Positions 11,647 to 19,219 of a stretch of 64,000 bases of DNA are shown in pieces. The notes below the pieces were generated by a model. The model searched no databases. It worked only from the letters and a program-made list of their open reading frames with translations, and was not told the DNA's origin. The stretch is from SXOA01 sp051004015 (GTDB lineage: Bacteria; Planctomycetota; Planctomycetia; Pirellulales; Pirellulaceae): assembly GCA_051004015.1 (NCBI GenBank), contig JBPCKT010000063.1:62001-126000 (forward strand), given 5' to 3'. The position numbers and the translations under genes are program-made. Within the stretch, counting starts at the first letter, position 1. Every line of letters begins with the position of its first letter.

Positions 11647-13578
11647 ATGAAATCTTTCTCTCGCATCCGTTCCGTTCGCCTTCGCCGCGGCAATACGACG
11701 CTGCTGGTGATTTGCGCCCTGATGGCCCTGGTGGCGATTAGCGGGATTGTCTACTGGACGATGTACGGCGGAGAGCAGACCGCGGCCACCGGACCGATTC
11801 TGAATGACGTCTCCAAGGGGCCCTACGACCTTCAGGTTCTGGAACAGGGAGAAGTGGAGCCCGCCAGCGCCATTGAGCTCCGCTGCGAGGTGAAGTCCCG
11901 CAGCGCCGGCAGCAGCGGCGGCAGCACCACGATTATCGAGGTTGTACCGGAAGGGACGTTTGTGAAAGGTCCGCGTCCCGAAGCACCCCAAGGTGACCAG
12001 CTCGTGAAGCTGGATTCGCGGGCCCTGGAGCTGGAATTTAAACAACAGCAGATTACGGTCAATACCAGCAAAGCGCTCGTCTTTCAGGCCGAAAACACTT
12101 TGGCAGTGGCGAAAATTGCCAAGGAGGAATATCTGCAAGGGATCTTTCGCCAGGAGAAAAGCGTCATTGAAAGTGAAATCTTTGTCGCCGAACAGGCTCT
12201 GGCCTCGGCCGAGCTTGCGTTGGAATCGTCGGAACGCCTCGCGGCCAAGGGGCTGCTTAGCCCGCTGCAAATGAAGGGGGCCGAATTCTCCGTCAAGAAA
12301 GCCGCCAACGAACTGAACAATGCCAATGGAAAACGGAACGTGCTCCGGGACTTCACCTCGAAGAAGATGCTGGCCCAGCTCGAAAGCGACATTAAAACTG
12401 CCGAGTCTAAGGTGGAATCCGAGAAGTACAGCCTCAAACTCGAGGAGGATAAACGGGACGATATCGAGAAGCAAATCGAAAAGTGCATGATTTACGCCCC
12501 GCAAGACGGCCAGGTCGTGTACGTCAACAAATTCAATTCGGGGGGGCGCAGCGGCACCAGCGCCGAGTTCATCGTCGAAGCCGGCGCCCAGGTCCGCGAG
12601 CAGCAGCCGATCATCAAGCTGCCCAATTCCAATGCCATGCAGGTCAAGGCCCTGATTAACGAGGCCCGCGTCACGCTCGTTCGCCCCGGGCAGCCCGTAA
12701 CGATTCGGGTCGATGCCCTGAAGGATGACTTGATTGAGGGAGAGGTCACGAAAGTCAATCAGTACGCGGAGCCCGCGGGTTGGGGCGGCGGCGGTGTCAA
12801 GAAATACGCTGCGTTTGTCACCGTCAACAATCCGCCGCTGGGACTCCGCTCCGGTATGAACGCGGAGGTGCGGATCCACATCGAGCGGCGGCCCGAGGCC
12901 CTGCAAGTTCCCGTCCAGGCCCTGGCGGAATACCGCGGCAAATACTTCGTCGTCAAGAAGAACGGCGAGAAGCTCGAAACGCAGGAAGTCATCATCGGCT
13001 CCACCAATGACAAGACCGCCGTGATCGAAAAGGGACTGGCCGAGAAGGACCAGGTGGTGATGAATCCCCGTAATTCCCCGGCGCTCGTGCTCCCCGACCT
13101 GCCGGAGCCAACCGTTGTGAAAGAGGTCAAGCTCGACCCAGCCGCCAAGGCAGCGCTGGCGGAGGCGGCCAAGAACAAGGGAGCCCCGCCGGCAATTGGC
13201 GGTCCGCCCGGCGCGGGTGGCCCACCGGGCGCGGTGAGCCTTCCCGGGGCCGGCGGTCCCGATGCCGCGCAGGGGAAAGGGGGCGGCGGACGCCGAGGTG
13301 GTGGCGGCGGATTCACTCCCGCGGCGATGGTGGCCCGCGCGTTTGAAAACGACGCCGACAAGGATGGCAAACTCTCGATGGCTGAAATTGCCAATATCGA
13401 TGAGCGCGGCCGCCAGCGCACCATGGATGCTGACGAGAACAAGGATGGCTTTGTGGACAAAGACGAGCTGACGAAATCCAGCGAAGCCTTGATCAAGCAG
13501 ATTCAGGAACGCGGCGGCTTTGGGGGCGGCCCTCCCGGTGGCGGACCTCCTGCTGGTGGTCCCGGAGGGGGCCAATGA
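11647..13578 (+). CDS. HlyD/MacA-type periplasmic adaptor with C-terminal EF-hand tail
   Basis: The 643-residue protein (ATG at 11647, MKSFSRIRSVRLRRG) starts with a basic segment and one membrane helix (about residues 18-38). It then has a split lipoyl-like domain, an alpha-helical hairpin with coiled-coil character (about 130-280), a beta-barrel domain and a membrane-proximal domain, as in MacA/HlyD adaptors. After a Gly/Pro-rich linker come two canonical EF-hand loops (DADKDGKLSMAE near 569 and DENKDGFVDKDE near 596) and a Gly-rich end. It overlaps the ATPase gene by ATGA (13575-13578), so the two are translationally coupled. The adaptor probably links the MacB-like permease to the cell envelope; the EF-hands suggest calcium binding. 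Confidence 0.88.
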   Translation: MKSFSRIRSVRLRRGNTTLLVICALMALVAISGIVYWTMYGGEQTAATGPILNDVSKGPYDLQVLEQGEVEPASAIELRCEVKSRSAGSSGGSTTIIEVVPEGTFVKGPRPEAPQGDQLVKLDSRALELEFKQQQITVNTSKALVFQAENTLAVAKIAKEEYLQGIFRQEKSVIESEIFVAEQALASAELALESSERLAAKGLLSPLQMKGAEFSVKKAANELNNANGKRNVLRDFTSKKMLAQLESDIKTAESKVESEKYSLKLEEDKRDDIEKQIEKCMIYAPQDGQVVYVNKFNSGGRSGTSAEFIVEAGAQVREQQPIIKLPNSNAMQVKALINEARVTLVRPGQPVTIRVDALKDDLIEGEVTKVNQYAEPAGWGGGGVKKYAAFVTVNNPPLGLRSGMNAEVRIHIERRPEALQVPVQALAEYRGKYFVVKKNGEKLETQEVIIGSTNDKTAVIEKGLAEKDQVVMNPRNSPALVLPDLPEPTVVKEVKLDPAAKAALAEAAKNKGAPPAIGGPPGAGGPPGAVSLPGAGGPDAAQGKGGGGRRGGGGGFTPAAMVARAFENDADKDGKLSMAEIANIDERGRQRTMDADENKDGFVDKDELTKSSEALIKQIQERGGFGGGPPGGGPPAGGPGGGQ

Positions 13579-14309
13579 GCGCTGCGATTCGGCTCGTCGA
13601 CATCAAAAAAAACTACGTCCTCAAATCGGAAACGGTGCGCGCCCTGCGGGGCGTGACATTCACCGTTCCCGAAGGAGACTATGTGGCCATCATGGGCCCT
13701 TCGGGCTCCGGCAAGAGCACTCTTCTCAACTTGCTCGGCTGCCTGGACAAGCCCACCAGCGGCGAGTTCTATCTCGGCGACGACGACGTCTCCAAAATGA
13801 GCGACGACCAGCTCTCCATGATTCGCGCCTCCCGCATCGGCTTTGTCTTTCAGTCGTACAACCTGATCCAGCAGCTGACGGTCGTCGAGAATATCGAAGT
13901 CCCGCTCTATTACCAGGGCCGGGCCGGCGCAGCCGCCCGCAAGCGCTGCCACGAGCTGGCCGCGTTGGTCGGCCTCGAAGACCGGCTGGGACATCGCCCC
14001 GCGCAGCTCTCCGGCGGCCAGCAGCAGCGGGTGGCCATTGCCCGCAGCCTGGTGAACGACCCCTACTTCGTCCTGGCCGACGAAGCGACCGGCAACCTGG
14101 ACAGCGTGACGAGCGAAGAAATCCTGGCGCTCTTTGAGCGCCTCAATAACGAAGGGCGGACGATCATCATCGTGACCCACGAAGACGACGTCGCCGCCCA
14201 CGCCAAGCGGGTCATCCGCCTCCGCGACGGCTATTTGCAAAGCGATGAGCAAAACCTGCGGCGCGTCAGCGCGCTGGAAAGACGAGCGCACGCCCCAGTT
14301 CCTGCCTGA
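13575..14309 (+). CDS. ABC transporter ATPase, MacB/LolD-like
   Basis: A 244-residue nucleotide-binding subunit with all expected motifs: Walker A GPSGSGKST near residue 40, Q-loop FQSYNLIQ, signature LSGGQQQR near 146, Walker B YFVLADEAT followed by GNLDS, and the H-loop IIVTHE. The NLIQQLTVVENIEVPL segment is typical of the MacB/LolD/FtsE group. Its start overlaps the adaptor stop (ATGA). It powers the mechanotransmission-type exporter with the permease that follows 41 bp later. The protein extends about 20 residues past the usual core. Confidence 0.95.
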   Translation: MSAAIRLVDIKKNYVLKSETVRALRGVTFTVPEGDYVAIMGPSGSGKSTLLNLLGCLDKPTSGEFYLGDDDVSKMSDDQLSMIRASRIGFVFQSYNLIQQLTVVENIEVPLYYQGRAGAAARKRCHELAALVGLEDRLGHRPAQLSGGQQQRVAIARSLVNDPYFVLADEATGNLDSVTSEEILALFERLNNEGRTIIIVTHEDDVAAHAKRVIRLRDGYLQSDEQNLRRVSALERRAHAPVPA

Positions 14310-14350
14310 AAACTGAACACTGAACACACTCTCCTGACCCCTGGCTCCTC

Positions 14351-15775
14351 TTGTTCTTCCTCCGCACCTTCCAGCTCGGCATCAAGAGCTTGCTCTTGCA
14401 TCCGCTCCGGTCGCTCCTGACCGTGCTGGGCATTTCCATCGGCGTCTGGAGCGTCATCACGCTGCTCTCGATTGGCGAGGGGATCAGCGTGGAGATGCAG
14501 CGGCAGATTGAAGGGCTCGGCGCGGACAACATCATCGTCCGCAGCATCAAGCCCCCGGCCGAAGTGACGGCGGGGTTTACCGGCCCGGTCCCCTACGGCC
14601 TGACCCGGGAAGATTACAAAGTCCTGGTCGCCAACACCCCCACGCTCAAGGGCGCGCCGCTTCCCATCCGCGAAGTCCGCCGCACCTTCAGCTTTGACGG
14701 GCGAAATCGCGACGGACGCCTGGTCGGCTGCACGCCTGATTACTTCGAGGTGACCCGCCTGGCGCTCGACCGCGGACGCCTGCTCACCGAAGCCGACGAG
14801 AACGGGTTCAAGAATTTCTGCGTTCTGGCCCAGGGGACTGCCGACGAGCTGTTCCCCTACCAAGACCCGCTCGGGCGCCGGATTTATCTGTCGGAAAGCA
14901 AGGACTATTTCGAAGTCGTCGGCGTGCTCAAGTTCCGCAACGCCACCGCGGCCATCGGCGGCTCGCTGGAGGCCCAGGACTTCAAGTACGATGTCTATAT
15001 TCCGATCAGCACCATCCGCAAGTCGATTGGCGACCTCGACATCACCCGTCGCGGCGGCACCTTCAGCGCCGACCTCATTGAGCTCAACCAGATCACGCTC
15101 CGCGTCAAGTCCGTGGAGCTGGTCCGCCCCACCGCGGACCTGGTGCGCAAAACGCTGAATGTGGCCGATCCCAAAAAGAAAGTCGCGGAGCCCAAGGACG
15201 GCGCTCCCGAGGTCACAGCCACCGCCGCCGCCGCCACTGCCCAGGCGGAGCAGAATGAAAAGCCCCCGCGCGGCGATGTGGCCGTCGTCGTGCCGGAAGA
15301 GCTGCTCGAGCAGGCCCGCGTCGCCCGGCTGACGCTGGCGGTCTTCATGGGGCTGATTGCCGCCGTCTCGCTGCTCGTCGGCGGCATCGGCATCATGAAC
15401 ATCATGTTGGCCACGGTCACCGAGCGGACGCGGGAGATTGGGATCCGCCGCGCCCTGGGCGCGACGCAGAAGCACATCGTGCTGCAATTCCTGGTCGAGA
15501 CGGTCTCGCTGTCCGTCGTCGGCGGCGCTTTCGGAATCATCGCCGGCGTGCTTTCGCCGGTGATCTTCGTCGAGCTGCGGGACATCTTGCTCGAATCGAA
15601 CCCTCAAATCGCGGATGCCCTGCCCGATGTTGCCAAGACCCTGGAACCGGTGATCGTCATGATGTCGATCCCGCTCTCGTTCGGCATCTCGGTCCTCGTG
15701 GGGGTCGTCTTCGGCATCTACCCCGCCATCCGCGCCGCCAAGATGGACCCGATTGAAGCGCTGCGGCACGAGTAG
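14351..15775 (+). CDS. MacB/FtsX-family ABC permease
   Basis: The 474-residue membrane subunit has the family topology: one N-terminal helix (about 18-40, LLTVLGISIGVWSVITLLSI), a large periplasmic MacB_PCD domain, and three C-terminal helices in the FtsX domain (about 330-465). The cytoplasmic coupling loop TERTREIGIRRALGAT follows the second helix, and the ending FGIYPAIRAAKMDPIEALRHE is diagnostic. No ATG is available before the first helix, so the start is taken as TTG at 14351; there is no convincing Shine-Dalgarno. An Ala-rich insert (TATAAAATAQAEQ) sits in the periplasmic domain just before the second helix. Together with the two upstream genes it forms an efflux or envelope-stress exporter. 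Confidence 0.92.
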   Translation: MFFLRTFQLGIKSLLLHPLRSLLTVLGISIGVWSVITLLSIGEGISVEMQRQIEGLGADNIIVRSIKPPAEVTAGFTGPVPYGLTREDYKVLVANTPTLKGAPLPIREVRRTFSFDGRNRDGRLVGCTPDYFEVTRLALDRGRLLTEADENGFKNFCVLAQGTADELFPYQDPLGRRIYLSESKDYFEVVGVLKFRNATAAIGGSLEAQDFKYDVYIPISTIRKSIGDLDITRRGGTFSADLIELNQITLRVKSVELVRPTADLVRKTLNVADPKKKVAEPKDGAPEVTATAAAATAQAEQNEKPPRGDVAVVVPEELLEQARVARLTLAVFMGLIAAVSLLVGGIGIMNIMLATVTERTREIGIRRALGATQKHIVLQFLVETVSLSVVGGAFGIIAGVLSPVIFVELRDILLESNPQIADALPDVAKTLEPVIVMMSIPLSFGISVLVGVVFGIYPAIRAAKMDPIEALRHE

Positions 15776-15955
15776 TAAGACACAAGCCTGAAGCGCAAGC
15801 GAAGGAAACCGCACTTCCGTTGTGGTCGCGTGTTTGCCGGGTTTTTCGGAATTCTCAGGCTCCCCGCCATTTTTCCGGCCCGGTTTTACCCCTGGATTGC
15901 GATTATAAAGGTAGGGGCGCAGGGTGTACTCGCACCTAGGCTATCCCGTAGCTCT

Positions 15956-15990
15956 CCCTCTCCCTCTGGGAGAGGGCCGGGGTGAGGGTG
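15956..15990 (+). repeat. REP-like hairpin CCCTCTCCC-TCT-GGGAGAGGG in 300-bp gap
   Basis: A perfect 9-bp stem (15956-15964 with 15968-15976, loop TCT) is followed by CCGGGGTGAGGGTG. This exact style of element is familiar as an interspersed palindrome in many GC-rich bacterial genomes (from memory). It lies in the 15776-16075 gap between the permease and the HTH gene; apart from this element and the G-tract near 16062, I see no gene in that gap. Confidence 0.75.
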
Positions 15991-16029
15991 TAACTCTCGG
16001 CGTCCAGACTATCATCAAGGGCCAATCTC

Positions 16030-16078
16030 ATGGCGAAAAAACGAGCGAAAAGGGAGAAATTGGGGGGGGGGCAGAATG
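16030..16078 (+). promoter_or_regulatory. G10 homopolymer immediately before a start codon, with upstream ATG
   Basis: Ten consecutive G residues (16062-16071) end four bases before the ATG of the HTH gene at 16076. An upstream ATG at 16030, preceded by AAGGG, begins a 17-codon frame (MAKKRAKREKLGGGQNG) that reads through the G-tract and stops at 16081, overlapping the start of the HTH gene. If the tract were nine G, this frame would fuse to the HTH protein and add a basic N-terminus; a length change would also alter Shine-Dalgarno spacing. This is the layout of a slipped-strand switch, although a sequencing homopolymer error is possible. Confidence 0.45.
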
Positions 16079-16336
16079 GCTAAGTCCAATCGCTCGGAGC
16101 CAAGCCCGCCACGCCGCAATCATCCGGAGATCTGGGCCCTGCTCACCGAGCGGGAAGCGGAGATCCTGACGCCGTATCTGGTCCATCCCAACGACAAGAA
16201 AATTGCCCGCCTGCTCAACACCACCCCCTCCACGATCCGCACCCATCTGACGGCCATCGAGAAGAAAGCGGGTGTCGGTTCGCGGAATGAGCTGCTCGTG
16301 TTTTTCCTGTCTTCGGAAGGTGACAAAAGTACATAA
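16076..16336 (+). CDS. Small LuxR-type helix-turn-helix protein
   Basis: The 86-residue protein consists of little more than a GerE/LuxR DNA-binding domain at residues 22-73: LTEREAEILTPYLVHPNDKK, then IARLLNTTPSTIRTHLTAIEKKAG-VGSRNEL. The recognition-helix region STIRTHLTAIEKK fits the family consensus TVK.H...I..KL. There is no receiver or autoinducer domain, so it is a stand-alone DNA-binding regulator or the output half of a split system. The start chosen at 16076 lies immediately after a G10 tract. It is the only recognised regulator near the secreted-protein cluster downstream and could control it; that is inference. Confidence 0.8.
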   Translation: MAKSNRSEPSPPRRNHPEIWALLTEREAEILTPYLVHPNDKKIARLLNTTPSTIRTHLTAIEKKAGVGSRNELLVFFLSSEGDKST

Positions 16337-16359
16337 TCAAGTCGCTGAGGCGAATTTGC

Positions 16360-16387
16360 TTGACGCGAGTTTTGCTTCCCCTAAGAT
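16360..16387 (+). promoter_or_regulatory. Candidate sigma-70 promoter for the Cys-rich peptide gene
   Basis: TTGACG (16360-16365), a 16-bp spacer and TAAGAT (16382-16387) form a reasonable vegetative promoter. It lies about 140 bp before the ATG at 16526 and 24 bp after the stop of the HTH gene. Confidence 0.4.
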
Positions 16388-16525
16388 CACGTTCTAGCTG
16401 GCCAAAGTGGTTGGATTCGCAAAGAGATCGCCGGCGACTACGCAAGGTAATCGAAGAGAGTTTCTCGTCAGAACTGCGGATTTCCCGTGGTACTGGCTGT
16501 TTCACCTCGCCCAAGGAGTCATTCG

Positions 16526-16837
16526 ATGCTTAAGCTCGTCAAGATTTTCACGTTCGCTGCAATCTGCACGCTTGCCACCATTGCCGGTGCCCAGATCGGG
16601 ATCCTTCAAGAAGTTTTCGATATGCAGTGTCAAAACTGGGTATGCTCTGGCATAACACCCGAGGGATGTGAGTTTAACGGTATTCGGGTGATCCAAACGT
16701 GTTTCGTCGTCCCACCGACACCACCGCAGAGCTGCATGACGCAGGTAGATACGTACATGATATGCGAAGGTGAGGATGAAGAAGAAGATTACTGCAGCCA
16801 CTTCTATCCCAAGTGCCTTCACCCCGTGAACCCCTAG
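16526..16837 (+). CDS. Small secreted cysteine-rich protein, unknown function
   Basis: The 103-residue product starts at ATG 16526 (MLKLVKIFTFAAICTLATIA), eight bases after an AAGGAG ribosome-binding site at 16512-16517. The first ~22 residues form a signal peptide with a likely cut after AGA. The mature part has eight cysteines in patterns such as CQNWVCSG, TPEGCEF, SCMTQ, MICEG, DYCSHFYPKC, and an acidic run EGEDEEEDY, suggesting disulfide bonding outside the cytoplasm. I do not recognise the family. Base composition is lower in GC than the ribosomal block. Confidence 0.7.
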   Translation: MLKLVKIFTFAAICTLATIAGAQIGILQEVFDMQCQNWVCSGITPEGCEFNGIRVIQTCFVVPPTPPQSCMTQVDTYMICEGEDEEEDYCSHFYPKCLHPVNP

Positions 16838-16968
16838 TTCGAGAGTGTTTGCAGTAACCCCTAGGGATTGGTTCATTCATAGGACTTCGGCCACACGCCA
16901 AGGACGCGAATTAGCGAGTGCATTGAGATTGCCTTCGGGGCGAACAGCTCTTTTTGGGAGGTTCCTGA

Positions 16969-18075
16969 GTGAGTGCCATCTTCGAGCGTTGGTGTGTCTT
17001 CTTCGTCGCGATTGAATTAGCAGCATTCATCTTTGTCCCCAGCACGAGTGCGGAGGAGCTTTTGGAAGAGGTCCGTGCCGGAAACAAGTCCGCGCTGGAA
17101 TCGATTCGCACCTTGTCCTGCCGGATTACCGTCGCTACTCCCATCTCGCCGATAGGACCGATGGAGACGTCCACTGCCGATTATTGGCAGTCGGCTGATT
17201 CGATGCGCGTCCGTTCTTCGCTTGTGGGCCAGCCTAGTGATTTCGTACGGCACGAATTCGTCACGAAAAAAGTGTTGCACAATGAAGGGAAAACGTTCTT
17301 TGTGATCGAGCGCGCGGATCCCGACGAACCCCATAGCCGTTTCGATGCGTATCGACGCGGATTGCTCAAGTTGTTCGGCCCCCAAGGCCAGCCACTCACG
17401 CTTGAAGAGATCCTCCGTCTCCCCCACAAGCTCGGGCCAATCACGCGACAACCGTACCAGGGACGCGAGTGCGTCGTCCTGAAAATGTCCATTGAATTGG
17501 CCGCAGGGAAGAACAGCGACTTCGAGATTTGGTTCGATCCGAAGGTCAATTATCTGGCTTGCAAATTGATTAGGGATTCCATACGTCGGTCGGATCAAGT
17601 CAATGTTCACAGGGAATCGCAAGTCTTGCGGTTCACGGAAGCCGCACCTGGGATTTATTTCCCCGCGGAAACGGAAACGAAATCTCTTAATGACGGCAAA
17701 CTGGTCCAGCATGAGATCGTCACGTTTACTGATATCCGAGTCAATCAACCGCTCCCAGCGAATATCTTTGCATTGCCAATTCCACCGAGTGCCACGGTCA
17801 TCGACAAGATTCAGGATCGAGAATATCAAGTGGACGCGGCGGGCAAAGAATTTGGTCCGGAACGCTCCCCTCCCAAATTTCCGCCTCTTCCCGCTGGAAG
17901 TGGGCTACCGCCTGAAAACTCGAATGGTACTCGTGGAGTTGCGGCGCAAGTCGAGACGACTACGGAGCCGCAGCCTGTCACCCGCTGGATCGTTTATGCG
18001 TTCCTGCTTCTCTTAACGGTAACGGGTGGTATCTGGTATTTTCGCCGCTTGCAGGGATCTGCGACATCAGGGTGA
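16969..18075 (+). CDS. Secreted/anchored protein with outer-membrane-lipoprotein-sorting-like domain
   Basis: A 368-residue protein from a GTG start at 16969 preceded by GGGAGG. A signal peptide ends near residue 28 (STSAEELLEEVRAGNKSALE). The middle part resembles planctomycete secreted proteins with a LolA/LppX-like half barrel (STADYWQSADSMRVRSSLVG ... FEIWFDPKVNYLACKLIRDS). A Pro-rich linker leads to a C-terminal membrane helix (about 342-360, WIVYAFLLLLTVTGGIWYF) and a short basic tail, so the bulk faces the periplasm. It is the first of three co-oriented genes with small gaps. The substrate is unknown. Confidence 0.65.
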   Translation: MSAIFERWCVFFVAIELAAFIFVPSTSAEELLEEVRAGNKSALESIRTLSCRITVATPISPIGPMETSTADYWQSADSMRVRSSLVGQPSDFVRHEFVTKKVLHNEGKTFFVIERADPDEPHSRFDAYRRGLLKLFGPQGQPLTLEEILRLPHKLGPITRQPYQGRECVVLKMSIELAAGKNSDFEIWFDPKVNYLACKLIRDSIRRSDQVNVHRESQVLRFTEAAPGIYFPAETETKSLNDGKLVQHEIVTFTDIRVNQPLPANIFALPIPPSATVIDKIQDREYQVDAAGKEFGPERSPPKFPPLPAGSGLPPENSNGTRGVAAQVETTTEPQPVTRWIVYAFLLLLTVTGGIWYFRRLQGSATSG

Positions 18076-18106
18076 TCAGCAATCATAATGTTCCGCGTCA
18101 GAAACA

Positions 18107-19219
18107 ATGGCCTATTCCATGAAACTCCGCTACCTTGTCTGGGTGCTTGTACCTCTGCTGATCGGCCTTTCCGTTTATGCCGCCAGGCGAAATAGCCGTA
18201 GTTTGAGGGCACTTGCCCGAATTGGCCCGGTCCTTGAATGTCCGGAAACGCTTGACTTAGGAGAACGTGAGCTCGGTGAAGTCGCCTTGTCGCGCTTCAC
18301 CGTGGCGAATCGTGGCGGCGGACAACTGGAGATCACCGCGGTACGAAGCAATTGTTCCTGTACGGGACTAGAGCAAGAACTCGAGGGGGTTTTCGTACGC
18401 GTAGAATCGCTGCGCCTTTCGGCCGGCGAAAAGGCGGAACTCTTGATGCGAGTCGTGGTGACAGGTACTCCGGGGCGTCCAACCCGCAACGGTGTCAGGT
18501 TCAGGACCAACGATCCGGACCGTCCGGAGATGTCCATTGAAGCAGCAGTTTCCAAAGTAAAGGCGGGCGTCACCACGATTCCGACGAGCGCCAGCTTCGG
18601 CACTCTGCCCATGGGGGCGGAGGGCCGCCAGGTGCTGGACGTTTACGATAGCGCCGATAAGCCCCGGGCCATTGAGAGGGTCGTGAGCCGCAACCCCAAT
18701 CTTGTTTCTGTCCGAATCCTCCCCACATCGGAAGAGCATCCGATTTCAACGGATCGAAAGCTTGGCGTCCAAATCGGTCGTTTGGAGGTCATTGCGGTAA
18801 CAACGCTCCCCGGTCCGCTTACCAATGAAATCGAGATCTATTTACAGGGCGAATACCGGCCTCCAACGGTCATTGAAGTGAGCGGGCGAGTCGCCGCCGC
18901 GGTGGAAGTGTCGCCCTCGTTCCTTGTGCTGCCGCGGGCGTCCGAGGCTGGGCCGATTTACTTCGGCGAGTGTGTTTGTCGCAGCACCGACGGGAAGAAA
19001 TTCACGCTGACGGCGGATTCGCCGCAAGTGGGCTTGAACGTAGAATTGGAAACGCCCGCCACCGATTCGACCCAGGGCGTTCGCATCCAGTGGGATCCCA
19101 AAATGGATGTTGATCTCCCGCCGAATGGCCAGCGTAAGGTTTGCCTGCGGGCCAATGTCGAGGGTCGAGAAACGATCCTTGAAGTCCGGGTGTTTTGTCG
19201 GCGACAAGGAGCCTCGTGA
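18107..19219 (+). CDS. DUF1573-family secreted protein
   Basis: The 370-residue protein has an N-terminal membrane anchor or signal (LRYLVWVLVPLLIGLSVYAA) followed by an Ig-like DUF1573 domain. The hallmark is visible: LDLGERELGEVALSRFTVAN, then ITAVRSNCSCTGLE, where the CSC follows the first strands. Two further beta-rich repeats follow, the second containing GECVCRSTDGKKFTL. DUF1573 proteins are common in planctomycetes and Bacteroidetes; their role is unknown, probably in envelope or extracellular assemblies. The alternative start MKLRYL at 18119 is also possible. The stop overlaps the next ATG (TGATG at 19217-19221), indicating translational coupling with the pseudopilin-like gene. Confidence 0.8.
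   Translation: MAYSMKLRYLVWVLVPLLIGLSVYAARRNSRSLRALARIGPVLECPETLDLGERELGEVALSRFTVANRGGGQLEITAVRSNCSCTGLEQELEGVFVRVESLRLSAGEKAELLMRVVVTGTPGRPTRNGVRFRTNDPDRPEMSIEAAVSKVKAGVTTIPTSASFGTLPMGAEGRQVLDVYDSADKPRAIERVVSRNPNLVSVRILPTSEEHPISTDRKLGVQIGRLEVIAVTTLPGPLTNEIEIYLQGEYRPPTVIEVSGRVAAAVEVSPSFLVLPRASEAGPIYFGECVCRSTDGKKFTLTADSPQVGLNVELETPATDSTQGVRIQWDPKMDVDLPPNGQRKVCLRANVEGRETILEVRVFCRRQGAS

Noticed and set aside
14284..14350. A frameshift between the ATPase and permease genes
   Set aside because: The ATPase ends at a normal family length and the permease has its own N-terminal helix from a TTG start; the gap contains only simple-sequence text.
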